Shown: positions 24,068-36,563, numbered from the stretch's first letter. The stretch is 50,238 bases of DNA from Allobrachymonas denitrificans DSM 15123 (GCF_900110225.1 NZ_FOCW01000011.1:1-50238), one strand, 5' to 3'. Numbers and translations are program-made. The notes: a model not told the origin generated them from the letters alone.

Positions 24068-24214
24068 GCCGTGTGCCGTGTGCCGTGTGCCGTGTGCCGT
24101 GTGCCGTGTGCCGTGTGCCGTGTGCCGCCTGCCGCCTGCCGCCTGCCGCCTGCCGCCTGCCGCCTGCCGCCTGCCGCCTGCCGCCTGCCGCCTGCCGCCT
24201 GCCGCCTGCCGCCT
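24068..24214. repeat. Heptanucleotide tandem array, 21 units in two blocks
   Basis: Eight uninterrupted copies of GCCGTGT (24068-24123) are followed without a break by thirteen copies of GCCGCCT (24124-24214), 147 bp in all. Units within a block are identical. All frames stay open through the array simply because the unit lacks stop codons, and no ribosome binding site or protein motif supports translation. It lies between the end of the lemA operon and the atpC terminator, so it is probably non-coding. Confidence 0.95.
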
Positions 24215-24260
24215 GCGCGACCTTACCCCGTTAGGCGGGGAATATATTTACATTGACAAT

Positions 24261-24291
24261 AAAAAAACCCTGTCCTTGCGAACAGGGTTTT
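24261..24291 (-). terminator. Intrinsic terminator of the ATP synthase operon
   Basis: On the minus strand, AAAACCCTGT (24282-24291) pairs with ACAGGGTTTT (24264-24273) around an 8-nt loop, and T residues continue to 24261. It lies 40 bp after the atpC stop. The symmetrical A/T arms could also stop transcripts from the lemA side. Confidence 0.9.
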
Positions 24292-24331
24292 CAGGCTTCT
24301 TGCCGTCACCGGCGCGAGCCGGCAACAAGCA

Positions 24332-24748
24332 TCAGCGCTTCTGGCGATACTTGCGCAGCGCCGCGATCTGAGCCGCCATCACGGCCAGTTCGGACTGGGC
24401 CATGGCAACGTCAAAATCGGTCTTGGCGTTGCGCAGGGCTTCTTCAGCCGCTTGCTGTGCCGCCTTGGCCTTGCCTTCGTCCAGATCCTTGCCGCGGATG
24501 GCGGTGTCGGACAGCACGGTGACAACGTTGGGCTGCACTTCCAGAATGCCGCCAGCCACGAAGACAAACTCCTCGTCACCATTTTCAGTCTGGATACGCA
24601 CGGAGCCAGGCTTGATGCGGGAGATCAGCGGCGTGTGGCCGGGCAGGATACCCAGCTCGCCGCTCTCACCCGGCAGTGCCACGAACTTGGCACGACCGGA
24701 GAAGATCGACTCTTCCGCACTGACCACATTGACTTGCAGGGTGCTCAT
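24332..24748 (-). CDS. atpC: F1Fo ATP synthase subunit epsilon
   Basis: This is the 138-residue epsilon subunit, part of the F1 central stalk and an inhibitor of ATP hydrolysis. The N-terminal beta-sandwich carries [11 protein letters not shown] and [13 protein letters not shown], which are family hallmarks. The C-terminal two-helix hairpin is present (residues ~90-138), so the inhibitory form is retained. It is the last gene of the operon, 13 bp after atpD, and is followed by an intrinsic terminator. Confidence 0.97.
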   Translation of the reverse strand: MSTLQVNVVSAEESIFSGRAKFVALPGESGELGILPGHTPLISRIKPGSVRIQTENGDEEFVFVAGGILEVQPNVVTVLSDTAIRGKDLDEGKAKAAQQAAEEALRNAKTDFDVAMAQSELAVMAAQIAALRKYRQKR

Positions 24749-24761
24749 ACACTACCCCTTA

Positions 24762-27079
<2,318 letters not shown>

Positions 27080-27094
27080 GTTGCTCTCCCGTGA

Positions 27095-28654
27095 TCACGC
27101 GAAGTTTTTCTTGAAGGCGGCGATGGCGTCGGCCAGTTCGGCTTCAGCCTTGCCTTCCTTGTCGAAAGCCTTGTCGTTTTCCAGCTGGGTCAGCAGCGCA
27201 GCGTGCTTGTCCTTGAGGTGGGCATGCAGGCCGGACTCGAATGCCAGCACTTTCTTGACGTCGATGTCGTCCAGGTAGCCCTTGTTCACTGCGAACAGGG
27301 AAGCGGCCATCAGGCTGATGGGCAGCGGACTGTACTGGGGCTGCTTCAGCAGTTCGGTCACGCGGGCACCGCGGTCCAGCTGCTTGCGGGTAGCTTCGTC
27401 CAGATCGGAAGCGAACTGCGCGAACGCAGCCAGTTCACGGTACTGTGCCAGGTCGGTACGGATACCGCCGGACAGGCCCTTGATCAGCTTGGTCTGGGCA
27501 GCACCACCCACGCGGGACACGGAGATACCGGCGTTGATGGCGGGACGGATACCGGCGTTGAACAGGCTGGTTTCCAGGAAGATCTGGCCATCGGTAATGG
27601 AGATCACGTTGGTCGGCACGAACGCGGACACGTCACCGGCCTGGGTTTCGATCACCGGCAGCGCGGTCAGGGAACCGGTCTTGCCCTTGACTTCACCCTT
27701 GGTGAAGGCTTCGACGTAGTCGGCGTTCACACGGGCGGCACGCTCCAGCAGACGGCTGTGGAGATAGAACACGTCGCCGGGGAAGGCTTCGCGGCCCGGC
27801 GGGCGACGCAGCAGCAGGGAAACCTGGCGGTAGGCCACGGCCTGCTTGGACAGATCGTCATAGATGATCAGGGCGTCCTGGCCACGATCGCGGAAGTATT
27901 CGCCCATCGTGCAGCCGGAGTACGCGGAAACGTACTGCATGGCAGCGGATTCCGAGGCAGAAGCTGCCACCACGATGGTGTAGTCCATGGCGCCGGCCTG
28001 CTCGAGGGCGCGCACCACGTTCTTGATCGACGACGCCTTCTGGCCGATGGCGACGTAGATACAGGTCATGTTCTGACCCTTCTGGCTGATGATGGTGTCG
28101 ACGGCCACGGCGGTCTTGCCGGTCTGGCGGTCACCAATGATCAGTTCGCGCTGGCCGCGGCCGATCGGCACCATGGAGTCGATGGACTTCAGGCCGGTCT
28201 GCACAGGCTGGTCAACGGATTTACGTGCGATCACGCCCGGGGCAACCTTCTCGATCACGTCCGTCATCTTGGCGTCGATCGGGCCCTTGCCGTCGATCGG
28301 CTGACCCAGTGCGTTCACCACGCGACCGATCAGTTCCGGACCCACCGGCACTTCCAGAATGCGGCCGGTGCACTTGACCGTGTCGCCTTCGGAGATGTGT
28401 TCGTATTCACCCAGAATCACCGCACCAACGGAGTCGCGCTCCAGGTTCAGCGCCAGGCCGTAGGTGGCAGCGCCATCCTTGGTGGCCGGGAATTCGAGCA
28501 TTTCGCCCTGCATCACATCAGACAGGCCATAGATGCGGCAGATACCGTCGGTCACGGAGATGACGGTACCCTGGTTGCGCACATCGGTGGAACCCACCAG
28601 ACCCTGGATGCGGCTCTTGATTTGTTCAGAAATCTCTGCGGGATTGAGCTGCAT
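27095..28654 (-). CDS. atpA: F1Fo ATP synthase subunit alpha
   Basis: This is the non-catalytic nucleotide-binding subunit of F1, 519 residues. Walker A is GDRQTGKT at residues 174-181. The VSRVGG segment, which carries the arginine finger for the beta active site, is present, as is the N-terminal [11 protein letters not shown] helix that binds delta. It lies in normal operon order, 42 bp after atpH and 15 bp before atpG. Confidence 0.98.
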   Translation of the reverse strand: MQLNPAEISEQIKSRIQGLVGSTDVRNQGTVISVTDGICRIYGLSDVMQGEMLEFPATKDGAATYGLALNLERDSVGAVILGEYEHISEGDTVKCTGRILEVPVGPELIGRVVNALGQPIDGKGPIDAKMTDVIEKVAPGVIARKSVDQPVQTGLKSIDSMVPIGRGQRELIIGDRQTGKTAVAVDTIISQKGQNMTCIYVAIGQKASSIKNVVRALEQAGAMDYTIVVAASASESAAMQYVSAYSGCTMGEYFRDRGQDALIIYDDLSKQAVAYRQVSLLLRRPPGREAFPGDVFYLHSRLLERAARVNADYVEAFTKGEVKGKTGSLTALPVIETQAGDVSAFVPTNVISITDGQIFLETSLFNAGIRPAINAGISVSRVGGAAQTKLIKGLSGGIRTDLAQYRELAAFAQFASDLDEATRKQLDRGARVTELLKQPQYSPLPISLMAASLFAVNKGYLDDIDVKKVLAFESGLHAHLKDKHAALLTQLENDKAFDKEGKAEAELADAIAAFKKNFA

Positions 28655-28696
28655 GACTCTTTCCTTCTTTCTTTAATAGCCTCAGACCCGGCCCGC

Positions 28697-29227
28697 TTAC
28701 GCAGTCAGCGCCTGTTTCATTTGTTCAATACGGGCTTTGACCGAGGTGTCGAGCACTTCGTCACCCACGACCACGCGTACACCACCGATCAGATCGCTGT
28801 CCTGCACCACGCTCACGTTGAGCTTGGCCTTGAAGCGTTGCTCCAGACGGGCCGTCAGGTCTGCCAGCTCTGCGCCTTCGATGGGGAATGCGCTGTAGAT
28901 GGTGGCATTGGAAGCGCCGCTGGCGGCGTTCTTGAGGGCTTCGTACTGGCGCGCGATCTCGGGCAGTGCCGCGAGGCGCCCGTTCTGCAGCACCGTGCGC
29001 AGGAAATTGTTGCCGTCCGCGGGCAGGGCCACGGGCATCAAACCTGCAATCAGCTCGAACAGCTGGTTGCTGCCCAGTTTCGGGCTGGCAGCGACCTGTT
29101 GCAGTTCGGGGTTGCCGACCACAGTAGCCAGGGGTTCCAGCCACTGGGCGGTTTCACCAAGCTTGCCGGTGCTGGCTTCGAACAGCGCCTGCGCATAAGG
29201 ACGAGCAATGGTTGCAAGTTCAGCCAT
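28697..29227 (-). CDS. atpH: F1Fo ATP synthase subunit delta
   Basis: This is the 176-residue peripheral-stalk subunit that ties F1 to the b dimer. The N-terminus [13 protein letters not shown] and the C-terminal [18 protein letters not shown] are the best-conserved parts of the family. It lies 13 bp after atpF and 42 bp before atpA. Sequence is otherwise variable, as usual for delta. Confidence 0.96.
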   Translation of the reverse strand: MAELATIARPYAQALFEASTGKLGETAQWLEPLATVVGNPELQQVAASPKLGSNQLFELIAGLMPVALPADGNNFLRTVLQNGRLAALPEIARQYEALKNAASGASNATIYSAFPIEGAELADLTARLEQRFKAKLNVSVVQDSDLIGGVRVVVGDEVLDTSVKARIEQMKQALTA

Positions 29228-29240
29228 GTTCTTCCCTTAA

Positions 29241-29711
29241 TTACAGCTCGGCCTTGAGGCGGTTGAGCAGATCGGCATGCACGTTGGCATTGACTTCCTT
29301 GCGGAGGATCTGTTCGGCGCCCTTGACAGCCAGACTGGCGACTTCGTCACGCAGGGAGTCACGCGCACGGGACACCTGCTGCTGGGCTTCGGCCTGGGCG
29401 GCAGCAATGATCTTGTTGCCTTCCTCGACGGCCTTGGCCTTGGCTTCTTCGATGATGCCCTGGGCACGACGCTCGGCATCAGCCAGGCGCACGGCGGCAT
29501 CATTGCGGGAAGCGGACAGCTCCTGCTCGACTTTCTTGTTCATCGAGGCGAGATCTGCCTTGGCCTTGTCGGCCGCAGCCAGACCGTCGGCAACTTTCTG
29601 CGCCCGCTCGTCCAGTGCCTTCATGATCGGCGGCCACACGTAGCTCATGGTGAACCACACGAGGATACCGAAGACGATAGCCTGGATAACTAGTGTTGCA
29701 TTGATATTCAT
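29241..29711 (-). CDS. atpF: F1Fo ATP synthase subunit b
   Basis: This is the 156-residue membrane-anchored stator subunit. One N-terminal membrane segment (residues ~5-25, [20 protein letters not shown]) is followed by a long charged helix rich in Ala, Glu and Lys that forms the parallel dimer. Length matches E. coli b. It lies 34 bp after atpE and 13 bp before atpH. No second b' gene is present. Confidence 0.97.
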   Translation of the reverse strand: MNINATLVIQAIVFGILVWFTMSYVWPPIMKALDERAQKVADGLAAADKAKADLASMNKKVEQELSASRNDAAVRLADAERRAQGIIEEAKAKAVEEGNKIIAAAQAEAQQQVSRARDSLRDEVASLAVKGAEQILRKEVNANVHADLLNRLKAEL

Positions 29712-29745
29712 GTTACCCCCTTTCGGTCATGAAAGGTGAACAGAA

Positions 29746-30000
<255 letters not shown>

Positions 30001-30047
30001 CTAAAGGTTGGTGGAAAAGTAAGAAAGGAAAAAACGGGAAGGGGTGA

Positions 30048-30941
30048 TCAGTGTGCTTCGTGGGCCTGACCGGTGTAGATCAGCGTCAGCATCATGAAGA
30101 TGAAGGCCTGCAGCGTGATGATCAGGATGTGGAAGATGGCCCACACCGAACCTGCAATGATATGACCAATGGCCAGGCCAATGCCGGTACCGTTCAGTGC
30201 CCAGGCACCGCCCATCAGCGCGATCAGCATGAACACCAGTTCACCGGCAAACATGTTGCCGAAAAGTCGCATGCCGTGAGAGACGGTCTTGGCCACGTAT
30301 TCGATGATCTGCATCAGGAAGTTGACCGGATACAGCGCCCAGTGGTTGCCGAACGGAGCAGCCACCAGCTCATGTGCCCAGCCACCCAGGCCCTTGATCT
30401 TGATGTTGTAGAACAGGCAGACCAGCAGCACGCCAACAGACAGGCCCAGCGTGGTGGACAGGTCGGCGGTGGGAACGATGCGCATGTAGGCGTGGTGCGG
30501 GTCGTGACCGGCAGCGGCGTAGCTCTTGGCCCAGATTTCGGGCAGCAGGTCGACCGGCAGCAGGTCCAGCGCGTTCATCAGGAAGATCCAGACGAACACG
30601 GTCAGGGCCAGCGGGGAAATCAGCTTGCGGCTCTTGGCGTTGTGGATCACGCCCTTGGCCTGGTTCTCGACCATTTCGGCCATGATCTCGACGGCAGCCT
30701 GGAAGCGGCCCGGCACGCCGGAAGTGGCCTTGCGGGCACCCAGCCACAGCAGCCAGCAGCCCAGCACGCCCATCAGGACGGACCAGAACACGGAGTCCAG
30801 GTTGAACAGGCTGAAATCGACAATCGATTTCTGCTTCACTGCCTCCAGACTGAAGTTGTACTGCATGTGCTGCAGGTGGTGAACGATGTATTCACTTGCC
30901 GTAGGCGCGTGGTTTACCGCTTGATCAACGTTTCCAGACAT
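30048..30941 (-). CDS. atpB: F1Fo ATP synthase subunit a
   Basis: This is the stator channel subunit, 297 residues with several membrane helices. The essential arginine lies in [14 protein letters not shown], and the C-terminal helix pair ([18 protein letters not shown]) is conserved. The start at 30941 (MSGNVDQ) is preferred over an upstream in-frame codon. A soluble N-terminal stretch of ~35 residues before the first helix is longer than in E. coli but common in beta-proteobacteria. It lies 30 bp after atpI. Confidence 0.96.
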   Translation of the reverse strand: MSGNVDQAVNHAPTASEYIVHHLQHMQYNFSLEAVKQKSIVDFSLFNLDSVFWSVLMGVLGCWLLWLGARKATSGVPGRFQAAVEIMAEMVENQAKGVIHNAKSRKLISPLALTVFVWIFLMNALDLLPVDLLPEIWAKSYAAAGHDPHHAYMRIVPTADLSTTLGLSVGVLLVCLFYNIKIKGLGGWAHELVAAPFGNHWALYPVNFLMQIIEYVAKTVSHGMRLFGNMFAGELVFMLIALMGGAWALNGTGIGLAIGHIIAGSVWAIFHILIITLQAFIFMMLTLIYTGQAHEAH

Positions 30942-30971
30942 AGTGTTCAATCCGTCTAATACCAAATCCTG

Positions 30972-31475
30972 TCAGTGCGCCCGCGCCTGGCCGCGTATCC
31001 ACGCCCACCAGTACGCCTTCAGCGTCACCACAAAGCCCGCCAGCATGGCCGGCCAGCTCATCCATTCGCGCAGCACCTGCGGCGCAAGCGCCAGCAGGGC
31101 GATGGTGAAGAGCACCTTGAAGCCCTCCCACATCAGTATCGTGGCAAAGCTCAATCCTGCACCACCAACCTTTCGCTGTGCTTGCATCTGCCTGCGCCAG
31201 CCCCGCAACACACCAGCCGTGGCCAGCGCAGAGGGACCCAGCACGGCAAGAACGCCAAACGCCGCCGACGGCACCACCCCGAACCGCCAGCCGGCCTGCA
31301 TCTGCAGCAACCAGACCAGCAGCACCAGCACCCCACCGACTGCCACCTGTATCCGCCACAGTCGCCAGAGCGAAGGGGTGGGGTTGGCTTCCCGCCAGGC
31401 CCGGGCCTGCTCGGCAGTCCAGGGAATTATCTCTTCCTGTTCGGTTTCGTCGTCGAAGGGCTGGTATTTGTCCAC
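30972..31475 (-). CDS. atpI: ATP synthase subunit I (AtpI)
   Basis: This is a 167-residue membrane protein with four hydrophobic segments after a charged N-terminus, at the head of the atp operon. The family is poorly conserved; the call rests mainly on position, size, the membrane pattern and the segment GAGLSFATILMWEGFKVLFT. AtpI helps c-ring assembly and possibly Mg2+ supply, and is not part of the finished enzyme. A promoter-like sequence lies 63-90 bp upstream. Confidence 0.85.
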   Translation of the reverse strand: MDKYQPFDDETEQEEIIPWTAEQARAWREANPTPSLWRLWRIQVAVGGVLVLLVWLLQMQAGWRFGVVPSAAFGVLAVLGPSALATAGVLRGWRRQMQAQRKVGGAGLSFATILMWEGFKVLFTIALLALAPQVLREWMSWPAMLAGFVVTLKAYWWAWIRGQARAH

Positions 31476-31537
31476 GGGATCCTGCCTATTTACAAAGCGC
31501 TACCCCGCATACAGTTGGGCACATACCGTCGACCGGC

Positions 31538-31565
31538 ATTATACGCAGGCATCCCCCAAGGTAAA
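31538..31565 (-). promoter_or_regulatory. Putative promoter of the ATP synthase operon
   Basis: On the minus strand, a perfect TATAAT -10 (31538-31543) and a TTTACC -35-like element (31560-31565, four of six bases) are 16 bp apart. Transcription would start about 55 nt upstream of atpI. The rest of this 371-bp divergent region up to 31846 holds no gene that I can support. Confidence 0.5.
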
Positions 31566-31846
31566 TACCTAGGCATCCATTTTTTGAAAGTGTTGTTGAA
31601 GGAACTGCACGCAAGTGTCGGCAAAACGGGGGTTTCGGTGACGAATCGGCGCGTTCGGGCATCGCAGGTACACTGGCGGCCACGCTCCGGTCCGGCGTGC
31701 TGCGCCAAAAAGGGCTTGCAAATTGCGCAGGACGGGCCCATCTGGGGGCAAATTCCCTCTTTTGGGCCACGAAACGCCCGCAGGCAGCCGGCTTCCGGCC
31801 CTGTTGCCTTTTACGCACACGTCAACCATTACCCGACTGTTTTACC

Positions 31847-32137
31847 ATGTCTGATTCCAGCTCCCAAACGCCTCCTGCACGCGAATCGCTGATCGAGTAT
31901 CCCTGCGATTTTCCGATCAAGGTGATGGGCGAGCGCGTGGACGGCTTCGTCCATGCCATCACCCATATCGCGAAGCAGTTCGATCCCGGCTATGACGCCA
32001 GCACCGTGGAACTGCGCGAAAGCTCCAGCGGCAAGTACCTGGGCGTGACGATCACCGTGCGTGCCACCAGCCGCGAACAGCTGGACGAGCTCTACCGCAC
32101 CCTGACCAGCCACCCCATGGTGAAGGTGGTGCTGTAA
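31847..32137 (+). CDS. DUF493 (YbeD-like) protein
   Basis: This is a 96-residue protein of the DUF493/YbeD family, small ACT-like alpha/beta proteins. Conserved parts are IEYPCDFPIKVMG at the N-terminus and YLGVTITVRATSREQLDELYRTLTSHP at the C-terminus. The ATG at 31847 is used because it begins just before the conserved region. Its stop codon abuts the lipB start, so the two are translated as a unit. In E. coli, ybeD also stands next to lipB; a link to lipoate metabolism is inferred from this order only. Confidence 0.92.
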   Translation: MSDSSSQTPPARESLIEYPCDFPIKVMGERVDGFVHAITHIAKQFDPGYDASTVELRESSSGKYLGVTITVRATSREQLDELYRTLTSHPMVKVVL

Positions 32138-32812
32138 ATGCAGCCCGAACTGGTGTGGCGCGGCCGGCTGGACTATGCCACCGCCTTCGAGGAAATGCGC
32201 GCCTTCACCGATGCGCGCACGGCAGGGACACCGGACCAGATCTGGCTGTGCGAGCACCCGCCCGTGTTCACGCAGGGGCTCGCCGGCAAGGCCGAGCATG
32301 TGCTGGCGGCCGGTGACATTCCGGTGGTGCAGACCAACCGGGGCGGTCAGGTGACCTACCACGGCCCCGGGCAGGTGGTGGCGTATCCGCTGATCGACCT
32401 GCAGCGCGCCGGCTATTTCGTGAAGGAGCTGGTGTACCGGATCGAGGAGGCGGTGCTGCGCACTTTGGCCGGCTATGGCGTGACGGGCCACCGCGTGGCT
32501 GGCGCCCCCGGCATCTACGTGCGGCTGGACGACCCCTTTGCGCATGCCGCGCTGAACGAACCGCGCCTGCCGGGTCAGGAATTTGCCGGACTGGGCAAGA
32601 TCGCGGCGCTGGGCATCAAGGTGAGCCGCCATTGCAGCTACCACGGCGTGGCGCTGAACGTCGCCATGGATCTGGAACCCTTCCACCGCATCAACCCCTG
32701 CGGCTACAGCGGGCTGCAGACGGTGGATCTGGCCTCCTGCGGCGTGCACACCAGCTGGGAGGAAGCGGCGCAGCGGCTGGGCGGGATGCTGGCCTCCCGG
32801 CTGGCGCCCTGA
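32138..32812 (+). CDS. lipB: Octanoyl-[ACP]:protein N-octanoyltransferase
   Basis: This enzyme transfers octanoate from acyl carrier protein to the lipoyl domains of 2-oxoacid dehydrogenases and GcvH. It has 224 residues. The active-site motif [11 protein letters not shown] is complete, and the catalytic cysteine lies in [11 protein letters not shown], with a partner lysine expected in the [14 protein letters not shown] segment. It directly follows the DUF493 gene with no gap and is followed by lipA after 136 bp. Confidence 0.96.
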   Translation: MQPELVWRGRLDYATAFEEMRAFTDARTAGTPDQIWLCEHPPVFTQGLAGKAEHVLAAGDIPVVQTNRGGQVTYHGPGQVVAYPLIDLQRAGYFVKELVYRIEEAVLRTLAGYGVTGHRVAGAPGIYVRLDDPFAHAALNEPRLPGQEFAGLGKIAALGIKVSRHCSYHGVALNVAMDLEPFHRINPCGYSGLQTVDLASCGVHTSWEEAAQRLGGMLASRLAP

Positions 32813-32948
32813 CCATGCGTCGCGGGCATACTGCCCGAGTCGTCAGGGGCGCTGCGGCTTATCCCTGTGTTCCGGCGGGCTGACACGCGCGGTTTGGAGC
32901 GGAACGGGCGCAGCGTTTACACTGCGGCATTCAAGATCAGAGACAACC

Positions 32949-33977
32949 ATGAGCAGCCAGAACCCTTCCGCTCCCGCCGGCAGCAGCCCTGTCGTGCGCG
33001 AGGCGCAGAGCACCGACACCTACAACCCCTCTGCCAAGCAGAAAGCCGCCGCCAAGCTGAGCCGCATTCCGGTCAAGGTGGAGCAGCACGAGATCCTCCG
33101 CAAGCCGGACTGGATCCGCGTGAAGGCGGGCAGCCCGAGCACGCGCTTCTACGAGATCAAGGACATCCTGCGCCAGAACAAGCTGGTGACGGTGTGCGAG
33201 GAAGCCAGCTGCCCGAACATCGGTGAATGCTTCGGCCACGGCACGGCCACCTTCATGATCATGGGCGACAAGTGCACGCGCCGCTGTCCGTTCTGCGACG
33301 TGGGCCACGGCCGGCCCGATCCGCTGGACGCGAACGAGCCGGAAAACCTGGCGCGCACGATTGCCGCGCTGCGCCTGAAGTACGTGGTGATCACCAGCGT
33401 GGACCGTGACGATCTGCGCGATGGGGGGGCGCAGCACTTCGTGGACTGCATCCGCAAGACGCGCGAGCTGTCGCCGAACACGCAGATCGAGGTGCTGGTG
33501 CCCGACTTCCGCGGTCGCGACGACCGTGCGCTGGAGATCCTGAAGGCGGCGCCGCCGGATGTGATGAACCACAACCTGGAAACCGTGCCGCGCCTGTACA
33601 AGCAGGCCCGCCCGGGCAGCGACTACCAGTTCTCGCTGAACCTGCTGAAGAAGTTCAAGGCCCTGTTCCCCGATGTGCCGACCAAGAGCGGCCTGATGGT
33701 GGGCCTGGGTGAGACGGACGAGGAAATCCTCGAGGTGATGCAGGACATGCGCGACCATGGCATCAACATGCTGACCATCGGCCAGTATCTGGCGCCGAGC
33801 AACAGCCATCTGCCGGTCAAGCGCTACGTGCATCCGGACACCTTCCGCATGTTCGAGGAAAAGGCCAAGGAAATGGGCTTCAGCCATGCCGCCGTGGGCG
33901 CGCTGGTGCGCAGTTCCTACCATGCCGACCAGCAGGCCATGGCGGCTGGCGCGGCGACCCCTGCCGAGAGCAAGTAA
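32949..33977 (+). CDS. lipA: Lipoyl synthase
   Basis: This is a radical-SAM enzyme that inserts two sulfurs into protein-bound octanoyl groups, 342 residues. The auxiliary cluster motif is [12 protein letters not shown] (C-x4-C-x5-C) and the radical-SAM motif is CTRRCPFC (C-x3-C-x2-C). The C-terminal RSSYHA serine, which ligates the auxiliary cluster, is present. An N-terminal extension of ~35 polar residues is unconserved. It acts on the product of LipB, and the DMT transporter begins right after its stop. Confidence 0.97.
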   Translation: MSSQNPSAPAGSSPVVREAQSTDTYNPSAKQKAAAKLSRIPVKVEQHEILRKPDWIRVKAGSPSTRFYEIKDILRQNKLVTVCEEASCPNIGECFGHGTATFMIMGDKCTRRCPFCDVGHGRPDPLDANEPENLARTIAALRLKYVVITSVDRDDLRDGGAQHFVDCIRKTRELSPNTQIEVLVPDFRGRDDRALEILKAAPPDVMNHNLETVPRLYKQARPGSDYQFSLNLLKKFKALFPDVPTKSGLMVGLGETDEEILEVMQDMRDHGINMLTIGQYLAPSNSHLPVKRYVHPDTFRMFEEKAKEMGFSHAAVGALVRSSYHADQQAMAAGAATPAESK

Positions 33978-34865
33978 ATGCTCCGTTCGCAAGGCCGGCA
34001 GGGCGTGCTGTTCGCCCTGGCGGCCATCCTGCTGTGGGCCAGCCTGGCCACGCTGGGGGTGAGCCTGCGCCATGTACCGCCGTTTCTTCTGACGGGGCTC
34101 GGGCTGCTGGTCGGGTCGCTGGTGGCCCTGCCGCTCTCGCGCGGGCGCTGGGCGGACTGGAAGGTTCCCTTTGCGACGCTGCTGGTGGGCTTTGTCGGCC
34201 TGCTCGGCTATCACGCGTTGCTGTTTGCCGCCTTTCAGCTGGCGCCGCCGGTGCAGGTGAATCTGCTCAACTACCTGTGGCCGCTGGGCATCGTGGTGCT
34301 GGCGCCGCTGCTGCTGCGCGGCATGCGTTTCCGCTGGCAGCATCTGGCTGCGGCGGTGATCGGCTTTGCCGGGGCGGTGCTGGCCCTGCTGGACGGTGCC
34401 CGCGCCGGCGGCAGTTCACTCACGACAGCGCTGGATGGCTCCACGCTGACCGGCTATCTGCTGGCACTGGCAGCCGCGCTGACCTGGGCCTGCTATTCGC
34501 TGCTGAGCCAGCGCGTGCCACCCTTCCGCACGTCCGCCATCGGGGGTTTCTGCCTGCTGGCCGGCATCGGCTCGCTGCTGTTCCACTGGGCCTTCGAGGC
34601 GCCGGTGGCCCTGTCGCTGCGCGACTGGGGGCTGATTGCCCTGCTCGGCATCGGCCCGCTCGGCGGCGCCTTCTTTGTGTGGGATGCGGCGCTCAAGCGC
34701 ACCGATCCGCGTACCGTGGGCCTGCTGGCCTTTCTCACCCCCCTGCTCTCCACCGCCATGCTGCTCTGGAGCCGCGGGCAGACGCCGAGCGAGCTGCTGG
34801 CGCTGGCCACCCTGCTGATCGTGGGTGCAGCAGTGGTCGGAGCACGGCCCGGCACCAGGGAATGA
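33978..34865 (+). CDS. EamA/DMT-family transporter
   Basis: This is a 295-residue inner-membrane protein with two EamA repeats and ten expected membrane segments. The family pattern is seen in AAILLWASLATLGVSL at the N-terminus and LALAAALTWACYSLLSQRV at the start of the second repeat. The segment NLLNYLWPLGIVVLAPLLL resembles YddG-type aromatic amino acid exporters, but the substrate is uncertain. Its ATG follows the lipA stop with no gap, so it is probably co-transcribed; I see no functional link to lipoate. Confidence 0.87.
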   Translation: MLRSQGRQGVLFALAAILLWASLATLGVSLRHVPPFLLTGLGLLVGSLVALPLSRGRWADWKVPFATLLVGFVGLLGYHALLFAAFQLAPPVQVNLLNYLWPLGIVVLAPLLLRGMRFRWQHLAAAVIGFAGAVLALLDGARAGGSSLTTALDGSTLTGYLLALAAALTWACYSLLSQRVPPFRTSAIGGFCLLAGIGSLLFHWAFEAPVALSLRDWGLIALLGIGPLGGAFFVWDAALKRTDPRTVGLLAFLTPLLSTAMLLWSRGQTPSELLALATLLIVGAAVVGARPGTRE

Positions 34866-34963
34866 CTGTCCGGCAGCTACGGAAACAAACGCCAGCCTTC
34901 ACGCTCACGCAGGGTCGGCCAAAGCGATATCCTTGCACCGCCTGCCAGAATAAGCCCTTGATT

Positions 34964-34991
34964 TTGAACAATTTAATCCCCATGTTAGACT
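34964..34991 (+). promoter_or_regulatory. Putative promoter of speDE, with leader hairpin
   Basis: TTGAAC (34964-34969) and TAGACT (34986-34991) are 16 bp apart in a stretch of clearly lower GC than its surroundings. The transcript would have a leader of ~140 nt that begins with a hairpin CGGCTC-CCTGC-GAGCCG shortly after the start. No known riboswitch pattern is evident. Confidence 0.5.
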
Positions 34992-35135
34992 GATGGGCTT
35001 TCTCGGCTCCCTGCGAGCCGCCCATCTTCTGTCCTGCCCGGCGCAGTGGCAGACGTCAGTCAGTGTCCCGCGACGCTGCTTCGCGATCGTGCTTCGGCCC
35101 GGTCTCTGTTGCCACCTTCATCGTGGAGATGCGTG

Positions 35136-35561
35136 ATGCACACATCAACTCATACCCTTCTCGGCCAGCCGGCCCGCACCGCTGCCGCCCATGTGGCGCG
35201 CAAGGCACCCGGCCTGCATCTGATCGGCGACCTGTACGGTTGCGATTGCGACGACAGCCTGATGCTCGACGCGGCAGCCATCGAGGCCTTCTGCCTGCAG
35301 GCCGTCGAACAGGCCGGGCTGACCTCGGTGGGCAGCCTGTTTCACAGCTTTGGCGAGGGGGGTGGAGTCACCGGCATGGTGGTGCTGGCAGAGTCGCATC
35401 TGTCGCTGCACACTTGGCCCGAGGATGACTACGTGACGCTGGATGTGTACGTCTGCAGCTATTCGCAGGACAACTCCGGCAAGGCCGAAGCGCTGTTCAG
35501 GCAGCTGAAGGACGCCTTCAATCCGGCCGAGCCGCACCTGCACCGGGTCGTGCGCGCATGA
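35136..35561 (+). CDS. speD: S-adenosylmethionine decarboxylase proenzyme
   Basis: This proenzyme supplies decarboxylated AdoMet for spermidine synthesis. At 141 residues it belongs to the small prokaryotic class (SpeH-like, type 1b). The self-cleavage site is the S87 of AESHLSLHTWPE, where the serine becomes the pyruvoyl group. The start at 35136 has a GGAG ribosome binding site and fits the family start. The stop overlaps the speE start by ATGA, so the two enzymes of the same pathway are translationally coupled. Confidence 0.95.
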   Translation: MHTSTHTLLGQPARTAAAHVARKAPGLHLIGDLYGCDCDDSLMLDAAAIEAFCLQAVEQAGLTSVGSLFHSFGEGGGVTGMVVLAESHLSLHTWPEDDYVTLDVYVCSYSQDNSGKAEALFRQLKDAFNPAEPHLHRVVRA

Positions 35562-36520
35562 GCGCCCCAGCACCTGCTGCGAAGGGCAGCTACGCACTGG
35601 AAGCGCTCACCGACGATTTCGGCTTCTACGTGCGCGCAGACGCACTGCTGGCGGAGCGCCGCTCGCCCATGCAGCACATCGAGATCCTGGACACGCCGCT
35701 GTTCGGCCGCGCCATGCGCATCGACGGCTGCTTCATGACCTCGGAACGGGATGAGTTCTTCTACCACGAGCCGATGATCCACCTGCCCGCGGTGTCCTTC
35801 GGACGCCCGCGTTCGGCGCTGATCATTGGCGGCGGCGATGGCGGAGCGGCCGAGGAGTTGCTCAAGCACCCCGACATGCAGCGCGTGGTGCTGGCCGAGC
35901 TTGATGCCGATGTGGTGGAGATGGCGCGCGAATGGCTGCCCGCCGTCCACCGCGGTGCCTTCGACGATCCGCGGCTGGAGCTGCTGCTTGGCGATGGCCG
36001 CGCCTTCGTGGAGCAATGCGAGGAGCGTTTCGACCAGATCGTGCTGGACCTGACCGATCCCTTCGGCCCCGCCGTGGCGCTGTACACGCGCGAGTTCTAT
36101 GCGGCCTGCCGCAGCAAGCTTACTCCGGGCGGCGTGCTGTCGCTGCACATCCAGTCGCCCATCCACCGTCCGGAGACGCTGGCACGTATCGTGGCTTCGT
36201 TGCGCTCTGTGTTCGGCGTGGTGCGCCCGTATCTGCAGTATGTGCCGCTGTATGGCACGCTCTGGGCCATGGCCGTGGCCTCGGACAGCACCGATCCGCT
36301 GGCGCTCGATGCCGCCGCCGTGGATGCACGCATTGCCGAGCTGGGACTGCGCGACCTGCAGCTGTACAACGGCGCCACGCACCAAGCCCTGCTGGCCCAG
36401 CCCAATTTCCTGCGCGAGCTGCTGGCGCAACCGGCTCAGGCCATCGTGGAAGGCGATGCACTGGACGATCCGAGCCTGCAGGCGGACAGCATGCAGGCGC
36501 TGCGGGTGATGCCGGTCTGA
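35558..36520 (+). CDS. speE: Spermidine synthase (polyamine aminopropyltransferase)
   Basis: This enzyme transfers the aminopropyl group of decarboxylated AdoMet to putrescine. It has 320 residues. The Rossmann cofactor motif IIGGGDGG, the acidic loop ELDADVVEMAREWLP and the catalytic segment VLDLTDPFGPA are present. It overlaps speD by 4 bp. A stable hairpin without a T-tract lies between it and the convergent ptsI. Confidence 0.95.
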   Translation: MSAPAPAAKGSYALEALTDDFGFYVRADALLAERRSPMQHIEILDTPLFGRAMRIDGCFMTSERDEFFYHEPMIHLPAVSFGRPRSALIIGGGDGGAAEELLKHPDMQRVVLAELDADVVEMAREWLPAVHRGAFDDPRLELLLGDGRAFVEQCEERFDQIVLDLTDPFGPAVALYTREFYAACRSKLTPGGVLSLHIQSPIHRPETLARIVASLRSVFGVVRPYLQYVPLYGTLWAMAVASDSTDPLALDAAAVDARIAELGLRDLQLYNGATHQALLAQPNFLRELLAQPAQAIVEGDALDDPSLQADSMQALRVMPV

Positions 36521-36531
36521 TATCCGTCTCG

Positions 36532-36563
36532 GGACCGGGCTGCGTGGCACGCCAGCCCGGTCC
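36532..36563. terminator. GC-rich hairpin between convergent speE and ptsI
   Basis: A perfect 11-bp stem (GGACCGGGCTG at 36532-36542 with CAGCCCGGTCC at 36553-36563) has a 10-nt loop. No T-tract is present on either side, so it may act as a bidirectional 3'-end stabiliser or weak terminator rather than a classic one. Confidence 0.55.

Noticed and set aside
24068-24214. Possible CRISPR array
   Set aside because: The unit is 7 bp with no spacers, which is a simple tandem repeat.
24006-24371. Open frame through the heptanucleotide array encoding Cys/Pro-rich 7-residue repeats
   Set aside because: The frame is open only because the unit contains no stop codon. No ribosome binding site is present, and it runs into the antisense atpC gene.
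36532-36563. Classic intrinsic terminator between speE and ptsI
   Set aside because: The hairpin is strong, but neither strand has a T-tract after it, so it is listed only as a hairpin with limited confidence.
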